Positions 19,272 through 27,961 of a DNA stretch of 43,827 nt are shown here, piece after piece (within the stretch, counting starts at the first letter, position 1; each line of letters starts with the position of its first letter). Source of the stretch: Candidatus Epulonipiscioides saccharophilum (lineage in GTDB: Bacteria > Bacillota > Clostridia > Lachnospirales > Cellulosilyticaceae); assembly GCA_002007295.1 (NCBI GenBank), contig LNZM01000101.1, positions 1-43,827 on the forward strand, given 5' to 3'. The translations under genes and the position numbers were made by a program. The notes beneath the pieces were generated by a model. That model saw nothing but the letters and a program-made list of their open reading frames with translations, did not search any database and was not told where the DNA came from.

Positions 19272-20465
19272 ATGGCTAAAGCTAAATTTGAACGTACAAA
19301 ACCACACGTAAATATTGGAACAATCGGACACGTTGACCATGGTAAGACAACTCTTACTGCAGCGATCACCAAAACTCTTCATGAGAGATATGGTACAGGT
19401 GAAGCGGTTGCGTTTGACAATATTGACAAGGCTCCAGAAGAAAGAGAGCGTGGTATCACAATTTCAACAGCTCACGTTGAGTATGAAACACCAAATCGTC
19501 ACTATGCACACGTTGACTGTCCAGGCCATGCTGACTATGTAAAGAACATGATTACTGGTGCGGCTCAAATGGATGGAACTATTTTAGTTTGTGCTGCTAC
19601 TGACGGACCTATGGCCCAAACTCGTGAGCATATACTACTTTCTCGTCAGGTTGGCGTTCCTTATATCGTAGTTTTCTTAAATAAATGCGACATGGTTGAT
19701 GACGAAGAACTTATCGAGTTAGTAGAAATGGAAATTCGTGAGCTTTTAAATGAATACGAATTCCCTGGTGATGATACTCCTATTATCCAAGGTTCAGCTT
19801 TACAAGCTCTTAATGATCCAATGGGTCCTTGGGGAGACAAAATTATAGAAATGTTTGAAATCATCGACGAGTATATTCCAACTCCTAAGCGTGATACAGA
19901 AAAGCCTTTCTTAATGCCTGTTGAGGACGTATTCTCTATTACTGGTCGTGGTACTGTTGCTACTGGTAAAATAGAATCTGGTATATTAAAAGTTGGCGAT
20001 GAAGTTGAAATCGTTGGTATTAAAAAAGAGACTCGTAAAGTGGTTTGTACTGGTGTTGAGATGTTTAGAAAACTTCTTGATCAAGGTGAAGCCGGAGATA
20101 ATATAGGAGCATTACTTCGTGGTGTTCAAAGAAATGAAATTGAGCGTGGACAAGTTCTATGTAAGCCTGGATCTATTACACCTCATACTAAATTTAAAGC
20201 CGAAGTTTACGTTCTTAAAAAAGAAGAGGGTGGCCGTCATACTCCATTCTTCTCTAACTATAGACCACAGTTCTATTTCCGTACAACCGACGTAACTGGA
20301 CTAATTAAACTTCCAGAAGGCGTAGAAATGTGTATGCCTGGAGATAACATCGAAATGGAAATTGAATTAATTCATCCAATAGCTATGCAACAAGGTCTTA
20401 GATTTGCAATCCGTGAAGGCGGACGTACTGTAGGATCTGGTGTTGTTTCTGAAATTATAGAATAA
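19272..20465 (+). CDS. tuf: Elongation factor Tu
   Basis: This 397-residue EF-Tu carries [18 protein letters not shown] and NKCDMVDD, and ends [10 protein letters not shown]. It delivers aminoacyl-tRNA to the ribosome. A strong AAGGAGG precedes ATG. The leading 103-base spacer contains only weak 6-bp inverted repeats and no clear promoter, so tuf probably depends on the rpsL promoter. It is followed at once by the operon terminator. Confidence 0.98.
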   Translation: MAKAKFERTKPHVNIGTIGHVDHGKTTLTAAITKTLHERYGTGEAVAFDNIDKAPEERERGITISTAHVEYETPNRHYAHVDCPGHADYVKNMITGAAQMDGTILVCAATDGPMAQTREHILLSRQVGVPYIVVFLNKCDMVDDEELIELVEMEIRELLNEYEFPGDDTPIIQGSALQALNDPMGPWGDKIIEMFEIIDEYIPTPKRDTEKPFLMPVEDVFSITGRGTVATGKIESGILKVGDEVEIVGIKKETRKVVCTGVEMFRKLLDQGEAGDNIGALLRGVQRNEIERGQVLCKPGSITPHTKFKAEVYVLKKEEGGRHTPFFSNYRPQFYFRTTDVTGLIKLPEGVEMCMPGDNIEMEIELIHPIAMQQGLRFAIREGGRTVGSGVVSEIIE

Positions 20466-20499
20466 TTAATCCATTTCTATCATAGAATAAACTAACAAT

Positions 20500-20524
20500 A
20501 AAAAGGAGGTACCCCCTCCTTTTT
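20500..20524 (+). terminator. str operon terminator
   Basis: A 10-bp perfect stem, AAAAAGGAGG with CCTCCTTTTT and a 5-base loop, ends in a T-run 35 bases after the tuf stop. The stem sequence contains an anti-Shine-Dalgarno-like CCTCC. Confidence 0.92.
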
Positions 20525-20612
20525 GTGCATTCAAAATTACAAAAAATTTTCGATTATCTATCCATACATTTAACATTAGAACATATTTTTATATAGGGGG
20601 AGGTCATTTATT

Positions 20613-21197
20613 ATGGCAGTTGCTTTAAAGAGAGGACAAAAATTTAGTTTAAGTACGGCTTATCCAGGTCTTAGTCAACTTGTAATAGGTCTTGGATGGG
20701 ATGCTAAAAAACCTGTAACGGGATTATTTTCAACAGCACAACCTTTTGACTGTGATGCTGCAGCAATAGCATTATCGAATGGTAAATTACAAAGAAAATC
20801 CGATATGGTATACTATGGTAATCTATGTCATCCAAGTGGCGCTATTTTACATGCTGGGGACAATATTACAGGAGCTGGTGATGGGGATGATGAACAAATT
20901 ATACTTGATTTTGACAAATTACCACCACATTTAAATTCTATTGTTCTTGTTGTTAATATTTATGAAGCAGCAATAAGACATCAACATTTTGGTAGTATTG
21001 AAAATGCTTATATTAGAATATTTAATAAAACAAACAATAGAGAAATTTTAAAATATAATCTAACTGATAATTATGCAAATTTAAATGCTATTATAGTTGG
21101 AGAACTCTACAAAGAAGATGATGAATGGAGATTTAAGGCTGTTGGCGTAGGTACATCTGAACTAACATTAACTTCTTTATCCAAAAAATATACTTAA
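20613..21197 (+). CDS. terD: TerD-family stress protein
   Basis: This 194-residue protein contains the TerD calcium-binding signature GDNITGAGDGDDEQI (residues 82-96) and the family N-terminal motif KRGQKFSLS. Relatives are linked to tellurite resistance, general stress and Ca2+ binding. The start is ATG with GGGGGAGG upstream. It is alone: no other ter genes adjoin it, and a terminator follows on each side. It sits where spo0A commonly lies relative to spoIVB in Clostridia. Actual function is not predictable. Confidence 0.85.
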   Translation: MAVALKRGQKFSLSTAYPGLSQLVIGLGWDAKKPVTGLFSTAQPFDCDAAAIALSNGKLQRKSDMVYYGNLCHPSGAILHAGDNITGAGDGDDEQIILDFDKLPPHLNSIVLVVNIYEAAIRHQHFGSIENAYIRIFNKTNNREILKYNLTDNYANLNAIIVGELYKEDDEWRFKAVGVGTSELTLTSLSKKYT

Positions 21198-21229
21198 GAT
21201 TATTTTATTTATGTAAATTTTTATTTTTG

Positions 21230-21271
21230 AAAAATAGACCGATCAGTTTTTCATTATCACAGTCTATTTTT
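21230..21271. terminator. Bidirectional terminator between terD and spoIVB
   Basis: A 10-bp stem, AAAAATAGAC with GTCTATTTTT and a 22-base loop, has A/T-runs on both sides. It lies between two convergent genes and can serve both. Confidence 0.8.
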
Positions 21272-21279
21272 GTTAGTTT

Positions 21280-22569
21280 TTAACTTTGTTTGTTTATCAT
21301 GTTTTCTATAAATATTCCATATCCTGTTGTTGGATCATTTACGAATACATGACTTATAGCACCAATAATTTTTCCATTTTGAATAATCGGCGAGCCACTC
21401 ATACCTTGAATAATTCCTTTTGTTATCTCTAGTAACTCTTCATCTACAATTTTTATAACCATTCCCTTCGAAGGCTCGCTTATATGCTTTGCTATTTTTT
21501 GTACTTTTACATCGTATGAACGAACTCCTTCTCCAGTAAGATTTGCTAATATTGTAGCATTTCCTTCTTTTATTTCACTAGAAGTTGCTACTTCTACTAG
21601 TTCTTTTTCCATTTGTTTAATATCTGGGGTATCCATAATACCAAAAATTCCACAATTAGTATTGTTTGCTATACTTCCTAAACTAGCAACGTCCGCTGTG
21701 TCTATTATACCGCTTATTTCGCCCGGTACACCTATCTCACCTTTTTTTATGCCATCAATTTCTGCTTCCATTATCTTTCCATATGAAATCGGTATAATCT
21801 TTTCAAATTCTGTATCTGTTATCCCATGTCCTAATGCTCCGAATTTTCCAGTAGTAGGCTCTACATAAGTTAAAGTGCCTAGTCCTTGAACCGTATCTTT
21901 TATCCAAATACCTAACTTATAGCTTCCTTGAGTACTAGAATATTCTGGGGTTACTTCTGTTCTTATACACTTATTTTCTCTTATTAAATCTAATACTATC
22001 GGCTCGGCTAAATTGCCTTCTACATATTCTCTAAAGTCTTCTTTAGTATTTACCGGATTATCGTTAATAGAAATTATTCTATCACCTTTTTTTATTTTAC
22101 CTTTTGCAGGATTAATGGGGCCTTCGGGAGATTCAAATTCATTTGTATCAACCACACAAACACCCATAGAATGAACTTCAATACCGATAATTTCGCCTCC
22201 TGGAATTACTTCTATATGAGGATGTGCGGATACTAATACAGTTTTTATTGGTATGGATCCTAATAAATTGATTTTAAGTTTTGCACTACCTTTTTCAGAA
22301 GCCTTTATAGTTAAAGGTTCATTTAAATTTACACTTTTTATTTCTGTTAATACTTTGTTTATATCATCATCTAAAATTAAATCGTCATCTTGGGCCTTTA
22401 TTGTGGCCTTTACCGGAATATTAAAATCTATATTATATTCTCGACCTACGATCATATTTATTTCATCAGGTAAATAGAATTTGGTAATTATAACAGGGCT
22501 TATTAATATCATAAGACATATACAAGTCAGTAAAATTAATAATATTTTTTTATATTTATCCTCATACAA
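21280..22569 (-). CDS. spoIVB: SpoIVB peptidase (sporulation signalling protease)
   Basis: This 429-residue S55-family serine protease has an N-terminal membrane anchor (about residues 7-30), a PDZ region around GDRIISINDNPVNTKEDF, the His-bearing FGALGHGITD and the catalytic GMSGSPI near residues 389-395. In Bacillus it is secreted from the forespore and triggers pro-sigma-K processing. This supports an endospore-forming ancestry. The upstream neighbour is argR, with recN missing. A 160-base AT-rich gap precedes it, in which I could not identify a convincing forespore sigma promoter. Confidence 0.95.
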   Translation of the reverse strand: MYEDKYKKILLILLTCICLMILISPVIITKFYLPDEINMIVGREYNIDFNIPVKATIKAQDDDLILDDDINKVLTEIKSVNLNEPLTIKASEKGSAKLKINLLGSIPIKTVLVSAHPHIEVIPGGEIIGIEVHSMGVCVVDTNEFESPEGPINPAKGKIKKGDRIISINDNPVNTKEDFREYVEGNLAEPIVLDLIRENKCIRTEVTPEYSSTQGSYKLGIWIKDTVQGLGTLTYVEPTTGKFGALGHGITDTEFEKIIPISYGKIMEAEIDGIKKGEIGVPGEISGIIDTADVASLGSIANNTNCGIFGIMDTPDIKQMEKELVEVATSSEIKEGNATILANLTGEGVRSYDVKVQKIAKHISEPSKGMVIKIVDEELLEITKGIIQGMSGSPIIQNGKIIGAISHVFVNDPTTGYGIFIENMINKQS

Positions 22570-22729
22570 GTTTACACATCCTATTCTTTACTGTAATATC
22601 GTATACTAATAAAATTGCCTATTTACGTAACATTTATACAGTTTTACAGATTATTCATAAGGTATTATTTGCATAAACAAGAAATACAAGGAATTATCAT
22701 TAGAGTATTAATTATTTTTTATAGCATTC

Positions 22730-23215
22730 TTAAGTTTTTAATATTTTATTAAATTGATCTACTATAAAAGTTGCTTTACTAATATCCTTAATTGCACAAA
22801 AAATGGTATCATCACCAGCTATAGTTCCAACAATATCCGTATAATTAAAAGTATCGATAGCTGAAGCAACGGCCTGACCCATGCCGGGTAAAGTTTTTAT
22901 TACTAAAATATTATGAGCTACATCTATTGTTAAAAATCCGGCTTTAAACACTCTGATCACTTTAGTAGAGATATTATTTTGAATACTTGGATTAATAGGA
23001 CTATTGGAATTATTTTTTAATGCTATATATTTTTGAGTATCTGCACTAGTAGTTATTTTGGTCAGTTTTAATTCTCTAATATCTCTAGAAATAGTAGCCT
23101 GAGTAACTTTAAATCCGGATTTTTCCAAAGTTTCTACTAATTCCTCTTGCGTTTGAATGCTGTTTTCACTTATTAGGTTTAAAATTCTAGACTGCCTTTC
23201 TTCCTTCTTTCTCAT
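22730..23215 (-). CDS. argR: Arginine repressor ArgR/AhrC
   Basis: This 161-residue regulator has a winged helix with the recognition segment QATISRDIREL (residues 39-49) and a C-terminal arginine-binding oligomerisation domain containing IKTLPGMGQAVASAID and GTIAGDDTIF. It senses L-arginine and represses arginine synthesis or activates its catabolism. It overlaps the nadK stop by one base, implying translational coupling. The polyamine genes in this window consume arginine, but I found no convincing ARG box upstream of speD. Confidence 0.96.
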   Translation of the reverse strand: MRKKEERQSRILNLISENSIQTQEELVETLEKSGFKVTQATISRDIRELKLTKITTSADTQKYIALKNNSNSPINPSIQNNISTKVIRVFKAGFLTIDVAHNILVIKTLPGMGQAVASAIDTFNYTDIVGTIAGDDTIFCAIKDISKATFIVDQFNKILKT

Positions 23216-24027
23216 TAGTTGTCATCCTTTTTAAATATTTTCTTACTAAATACTTCAAAAAAATCTCTATTAGAAAGCTTGATTAATTTTATAGTTGTAG
23301 AAGACTTACTTATTTCGATTAAATCATTTTTATTAATGGACATTTTTACAACGCCATCTATACATAAGCTAAGTTCCTCTTGTCCTTGAAGTCTAATAGA
23401 AACAATGTCTTGATTAGTCAGTACAATACTACGAGAATAAATAGTATGCGGACAAATAGGAGTTAGGATTAAATTATCCGAAGAAGGAATTACAATTGGT
23501 CCTCCAGCCGACAAATTATAAGCTGTAGAACCAGTGGGAGTGGATATTAAAATTCCATCTGCGGGATAAATGTCAAATACTTTATGATTGATGCTAATTT
23601 CAAATTCTGTTATCCTACTGCTAAAGGATCTGATTAGGCTAGTTTCGTTTAATGATAAAAATTCATATGTCATTTCATTATTCGATACGTTTGTGGTTAA
23701 CATCATCCTTTCTTCTACTTTAGCATTCATTAAATTTTTTCTGGTTAACAAGCTTTCTATTTCTGACGCTTCTATATCGGCTAAAAAGCCTAATCTACCT
23801 AAATTAACGCCTAATATAGGAACACCGTATACTATGGCTTCTTGAGCCACCCTTAAAATTGTACCATCTCCTCCTACTACAATCAAAAGATCTACGGATC
23901 TATACATTTCGTTATTTTCTGATTCTAATTCAAATTCTAGTTTCTCTTTTCTTAATATTTTCATTATTTGAGATGTAACTTTTAAGTCTTTATCTTTATC
24001 TATATTAGTAGCTATTCCGATTTTCAA
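23215..24027 (-). CDS. nadK: NAD kinase
   Basis: This 270-residue enzyme phosphorylates NAD to NADP. The GGDGT motif is at residues 52-56 and the conserved PTGSTAYNLSAGGPIV block is mid-protein. It lies between tlyA (2-base gap) and argR (1-base overlap), the standard clostridial order, so it is expressed as part of that operon. Confidence 0.97.
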   Translation of the reverse strand: MKIGIATNIDKDKDLKVTSQIMKILRKEKLEFELESENNEMYRSVDLLIVVGGDGTILRVAQEAIVYGVPILGVNLGRLGFLADIEASEIESLLTRKNLMNAKVEERMMLTTNVSNNEMTYEFLSLNETSLIRSFSSRITEFEISINHKVFDIYPADGILISTPTGSTAYNLSAGGPIVIPSSDNLILTPICPHTIYSRSIVLTNQDIVSIRLQGQEELSLCIDGVVKMSINKNDLIEISKSSTTIKLIKLSNRDFFEVFSKKIFKKDDN

Positions 24028-24029
24028 AA

Positions 24030-24836
24030 TTATAACTCCTCATGCGATAACGTAACAATTTCCTCAATTATACTTTCTTTATCTAAATGTTGATCCGATT
24101 TCGAATTTGATAGATAGATTAAATATTCTCGATTTCCCTCGGGTCCTTTTATCGGTGAAAAATCTAAGCCTAATATACAAAAACCTAATTCTACTGAATA
24201 ATTCCATATTTGATTTATGACTCGCTTGTGAACCGCTGGATCTTTAACAACACCATGTTTTTTTACCTCTTCCCGACCGGCTTCAAACTGAGGTTTTATT
24301 AATGCTACTATTGATCCATCCATGGCTAACAAATTTTTGCTGGGTATCAATATTTTAGTCAACGATATAAACGATACATCAATAGAGCCGAAATCTATTT
24401 CTTCTGCGATCTGTTCATGGGTTACATATCTCATATTAGTTTTTTCCATTAAAATAACTTTATCATTTTGGCGCAAAGACCATGCAAGTTGGCCATAACC
24501 TACGTCTACCGAATAAACTTTTTTGGCTCCATTTTGTAGCATACAATCTGTGAATCCGCCGGTGGATGATCCTATATCTATACATATTTTATCGGCTAAA
24601 TTTATATCAAATTTTTCGATAGCCTTTTCTAGTTTAAATCCACCACGGCTAACGTAGCGCATTTTTTGCCGTACTTCTATATTAGAACTAATCTTAACTT
24701 TTAGGCCTGCTTTATCCTCTTTTTGCCCATCTACATATACTACGCCGGCCATAATATATGCTTTAGCTTTCTCTCGAGATTCGGCTAATGCCCGTTGTGT
24801 AATTAATATATCTAGTCGTTCTTTTAACTCACTCAT
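24030..24836 (-). CDS. tlyA: TlyA-family rRNA 2'-O-methyltransferase
   Basis: This 268-residue protein has an N-terminal S4 RNA-binding domain (about residues 5-65, with YVSRGGFKLEKA) followed by an FtsJ-like methyltransferase whose SAM motif is IDIGSSTGGFTDCML (86-100). Family members methylate ribosomal RNA; some are annotated as hemolysins. It is upstream of nadK by 2 bases. The 207 bases between it and dxs carry the duplicated dxs tails. Confidence 0.93.
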   Translation of the reverse strand: MSELKERLDILITQRALAESREKAKAYIMAGVVYVDGQKEDKAGLKVKISSNIEVRQKMRYVSRGGFKLEKAIEKFDINLADKICIDIGSSTGGFTDCMLQNGAKKVYSVDVGYGQLAWSLRQNDKVILMEKTNMRYVTHEQIAEEIDFGSIDVSFISLTKILIPSKNLLAMDGSIVALIKPQFEAGREEVKKHGVVKDPAVHKRVINQIWNYSVELGFCILGLDFSPIKGPEGNREYLIYLSNSKSDQHLDKESIIEEIVTLSHEEL

Positions 24837-24861
24837 ATTTAAAATTCCTTACTTATTATTA

Positions 24862-25136
24862 TATAATTCTTGTATTTTATACTTAATTGTTTCCGCTATT
24901 TGATACGATTGTAACTTATTTTTTATAACAACTTTTTTATTTTTCCCTGCTCTATAATTCTTGTATTTTATACTTAATTGTTTCCACTATTTGATGCGTT
25001 TATAACTGATTTTTCTCTAGCACTTTTTCTATTTTTCCCTACTCTATAATTCTTGTATTTTATACTTAATTGTCTCCGCTATTTGATGTGGTTGTAACTG
25101 ATTTTTCTCTAGCACTTTTTCTATTTTTCCATGTTC
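24862..25136 (-). repeat. Tandem triplication of the dxs 3' end
   Basis: Three copies with a 91-92 base period start at 24862, 24953 and 25045. The third is the real end of dxs. On the minus strand copy 2 would still read IEKVLEKNQL, then a stop, then HQIVETIKYKIQEL. Copy 1 keeps an open frame ending QIAETIKYKIQELYNNK but has lost the IEKVLEK conservation. The copies therefore look like decaying duplicates of the last 30 or so codons. Confidence 0.9.
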
Positions 25137-26894
25137 TATAATTCCGTTTTTGTACCCAAATTGAATATATTTTTTAGAGATATTCTTAGAAATCAGAGCA
25201 TTGATTATTAGGCTAGAAAACCCACCTATTAAGACATGATCCTCAATAGTTACGATAACATCGTAAGGATTTACTAAGCTCACCAAACTATCAACATCTA
25301 ATGGAGAAATCATAGCTATCTCGGCAAGACCTGCATGTATATTATAATCAATTTTTAGGTAATTGCATACATCCAAAGCCCAAATAGTAGCTTTACCAGT
25401 AGCTAAAATCAATATATTTTTACCTTCTATGTGCAACAAAGGGGCCGAATTTTTTAGATAGTCTATACTCTGTAGTTTTGTTTTTGGAGAACTACCTCTT
25501 GGATATCTAATTGCAACTGGGCCGTTTTTCATTAATGCATAATTGAGAGCGCTTTCTATTTCAAGTGGACATTTTGGAGATAGAATAACCATATTTGGAA
25601 TGTGAGATAAATATGCTATATCAAAGATTCCTTGATGAGTTTGGCCATCCTCTCCGACTAAACCCGAACGATCTATGGCGAAAATAACGGGTAAGTTCTG
25701 CAAAGCGCAGTCGTGTAAAATTTGGTCATAAGCCCTTTGTAAAAACGAAGAATAAATAGCTACTACCGGCCTTATCCCATCTATTGCTAATCCGCAGGCA
25801 AATGTTACCGCATGTTGTTCGGCAATGGCTACATCAAAGAATCTATCTGGAAATTGCTCGCTAAATTCCTTTAAGCCTACGCCCTCTGTCATAGCCGCAG
25901 TAATGCCAACTATTTTTTTGTTTTTGCTAGCTAGTTTAACCATGGCATCACCAAAAGCATCTGAAAATGTATAGGTCAATTTTGAATTTTTCGATGCAAT
26001 CCCATGATATTTGGTCGGCTCTTTTTCCGCTAAAAAATATCCTTTACCCTTTAACGTATTTACATGAATTAGTATTGGCCCGTTTAGCTCTTTGGTCACG
26101 CTGAGTACTTTAATCAGTTCATCTATATTATGGCCATCTATCGGTCCAAAATATTTAAATCCCATCTGTTCAAATATAGTTCTTTTAATAAAAAGATTTT
26201 TTAGACTATTTTTGGTATGTTTAATAGTACCCATGAGCATTTTACCAATTTTCGGAATTTTACTAAGAAACTTAACTAAATTAACTTTACTTCGTTGATA
26301 TTTTTGATTAGTTCTAAGAGAAGTAAGATAACGACTCATTCCACCTACATTCTTAGATATGCTCATTTCATTATCATTTAGGATTACTATTAGATTAGTG
26401 TTGGACCGGCCGGCATGATTTAGAGCTTCGAAAGCCATTCCACCGGTTAAAGCACCATCTCCAATGACAGCCAAAACATGGAAATGTTGATTTTGCAAAT
26501 CTCTAGCTGTTGCTATACCAAAAGCTGCGGATATAGAAGTTGAGCTGTGACCGGTTTCAAAAATATCATGAGGACTTTCATGACGCTTTAAAAATCCGCT
26601 TAATCCTTCAAATTGTCTTAGCGTATTAAATTTTGTTTTTCTACTCGTTAAAATTTTATGGGTATACGTTTGATGTCCAACATCCCAAATTATTTTATCT
26701 TTTGGCGAATCAAAAACATAATGCAATGCTAATGTTAATTCTACCACGCCTAAATTGGATGCAAGATGGCCTCCTGTTTTAGTTATAGACTTTATCAAAA
26801 ATTTTCTAATATCTTTTGAAAGAAGCTCTAATTGTTTTGTATCTAACAATTTTATATCCGATACTTTCCTTATTTCCCTAAGAATTTCAAACAT
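25044..26894 (-). CDS. dxs: 1-deoxy-D-xylulose-5-phosphate synthase
   Basis: This 616-residue thiamine-diphosphate enzyme condenses pyruvate and glyceraldehyde-3-phosphate, the first step of the MEP isoprenoid pathway. Visible motifs are DVGHQTYTHKILT (residues 71-83), GHSSTSISAAFG, the ThDP/Mg site GDGALTGG (145-152), LNDNEMSIS, AIAEQHAVTFACGLA and DRSGLVGEDGQTHQG. Length matches the family. It has its own promoter at 26934-26962. The usual upstream xseA-xseB-ispA genes are absent here, replaced by recR. Its last codons are tandemly duplicated downstream. Confidence 0.97.
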   Translation of the reverse strand: MFEILREIRKVSDIKLLDTKQLELLSKDIRKFLIKSITKTGGHLASNLGVVELTLALHYVFDSPKDKIIWDVGHQTYTHKILTSRKTKFNTLRQFEGLSGFLKRHESPHDIFETGHSSTSISAAFGIATARDLQNQHFHVLAVIGDGALTGGMAFEALNHAGRSNTNLIVILNDNEMSISKNVGGMSRYLTSLRTNQKYQRSKVNLVKFLSKIPKIGKMLMGTIKHTKNSLKNLFIKRTIFEQMGFKYFGPIDGHNIDELIKVLSVTKELNGPILIHVNTLKGKGYFLAEKEPTKYHGIASKNSKLTYTFSDAFGDAMVKLASKNKKIVGITAAMTEGVGLKEFSEQFPDRFFDVAIAEQHAVTFACGLAIDGIRPVVAIYSSFLQRAYDQILHDCALQNLPVIFAIDRSGLVGEDGQTHQGIFDIAYLSHIPNMVILSPKCPLEIESALNYALMKNGPVAIRYPRGSSPKTKLQSIDYLKNSAPLLHIEGKNILILATGKATIWALDVCNYLKIDYNIHAGLAEIAMISPLDVDSLVSLVNPYDVIVTIEDHVLIGGFSSLIINALISKNISKKYIQFGYKNGIIEHGKIEKVLEKNQLQPHQIAETIKYKIQEL

Positions 26895-26933
26895 AGCCCA
26901 TTCTTCCTTTTCTACTTATTAATAATTTATCTA

Positions 26934-26962
26934 AGTATACTTTCTTTTAAGAGATAAGGCAA
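26934..26962 (-). promoter_or_regulatory. dxs operon promoter
   Basis: On the minus strand TTGCCT (26957-26962) and TATACT (26934-26939) are 17 bases apart, about 40 bases before the dxs ATG. It lies directly after the recR terminator. Confidence 0.65.
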
Positions 26963-26969
26963 GGAAAAC

Positions 26970-26995
26970 GAAAAAAACGTCCAAAAATGGACGTT
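26970..26995 (-). terminator. dnaX-ybaB-recR terminator
   Basis: On the minus strand the 7-bp stem AACGTCC / GGACGTT with a 6-base loop is followed by a run of T. It starts directly after the recR stop codon. Confidence 0.85.
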
Positions 26996-27598
26996 CTATA
27001 TTTCTAATCTACCCTGTAAGGCCCGGGATAAAGTCACTTCATCAACATATTCTAAGTCGCCACCAACGGGCACTCCGTGTGCAATTCTTGTTGTTTTTAT
27101 ACCGAGAGGCTTTACTAATTTACTTATATACATAGCTGTAGTTTCGCCTTCTACATTCGGATTAGTGGCTAAAATTATTTCTTCTATATCCTCTTCCTTT
27201 ATCCTATCTAGGAGTTCCTTAACTCTTACTTCATTCGGTCCAACACCGGCCAATGGAGATATAACACCTTGGAGAATGTGATATATTCCTCTAAATTCAC
27301 CCGTCTTTTCATAGGCTGCCATATCTCTTGAATCCTCAACGACCATAATAATTTTTTGATCTCGATCTTTGTCCGCACACATTGGACAGATTTCGTTATC
27401 TGTTATTGTGCAACACCTTTTGCAATATTTTATATTATCCTTTGCACTTACAATAGCTTGGGCTAATTCTTCTACTCTATCTTTGGACATCGATATTATA
27501 TGAAATGCTAATCGGCCAGCTGTCTTTGCACCAATCCCTGGAAGCCTGGATAACTGTTCTATTAATGAAACCATCTGGCTTCCATAATAACCATTCAT
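26996..27598 (-). CDS. recR: Recombination protein RecR
   Basis: This 200-residue protein has an N-terminal helix-hairpin-helix (LPGIGAKTAGRLAFHI, residues 19-34), a four-Cys zinc site (Cys59, 62, 71, 74) and a Toprim domain starting KIIMVVEDSRDM. It acts with RecF/RecO in gap repair by loading RecA. It is adjacent to ybaB with no gap, in the conserved dnaX-ybaB-recR order. Confidence 0.97.
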   Translation of the reverse strand: MNGYYGSQMVSLIEQLSRLPGIGAKTAGRLAFHIISMSKDRVEELAQAIVSAKDNIKYCKRCCTITDNEICPMCADKDRDQKIIMVVEDSRDMAAYEKTGEFRGIYHILQGVISPLAGVGPNEVRVKELLDRIKEEDIEEIILATNPNVEGETTAMYISKLVKPLGIKTTRIAHGVPVGGDLEYVDEVTLSRALQGRLEI

Positions 27599-27940
27599 TT
27601 AAAATAAACCTCCCATGCCCATAGGCATATTACCACCGGTGATTTTTGCCATCTCATTTTGAGAAAGTTCTTCTGCTTGTCTTAAGGCCTCATTTACAGC
27701 AGTTAGAACTAAATCTTCTAAAGTTTCTATATCATCCGGATCCACCGCTTCTTCTTTAATAGAAACGGATTTGATTTCTTTATTAGCTGAAGCGACAACT
27801 TCAACGATTCCGCCCCCAACCGTTGCTGTAACAGTCAGGTCGGCTAATTTTTCTTGGGCTTCTTCCATTTGTTTTTGCATTTTTTGTGCTTGTTTCATAA
27901 GTTGACCCATGTTCGGCATTCCGAAATTTTGTTTTGCCAT
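27599..27940 (-). CDS. ybaB: YbaB/EbfC nucleoid-associated protein
   Basis: This 113-residue protein matches the YbaB/EbfC family: a helical Met/Gln/Lys-rich N-terminus (NMGQLMKQAQKMQKQMEEAQ), then the beta strands VTATVGGGIVEVVASANKEI. It binds DNA as a dimer. It lies between dnaX and recR, as in most bacteria. Confidence 0.95.
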   Translation of the reverse strand: MAKQNFGMPNMGQLMKQAQKMQKQMEEAQEKLADLTVTATVGGGIVEVVASANKEIKSVSIKEEAVDPDDIETLEDLVLTAVNEALRQAEELSQNEMAKITGGNMPMGMGGLF

Positions 27941-27961
27941 TTTATATTCTCTCCTTTATTG

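Noticed and set aside
24862-25136. Tandem repeats as a CRISPR array or tRNA cluster
   Set aside because: The period is about 92 bp without unique spacers, and the unit is the coding end of dxs. No cas gene is near.
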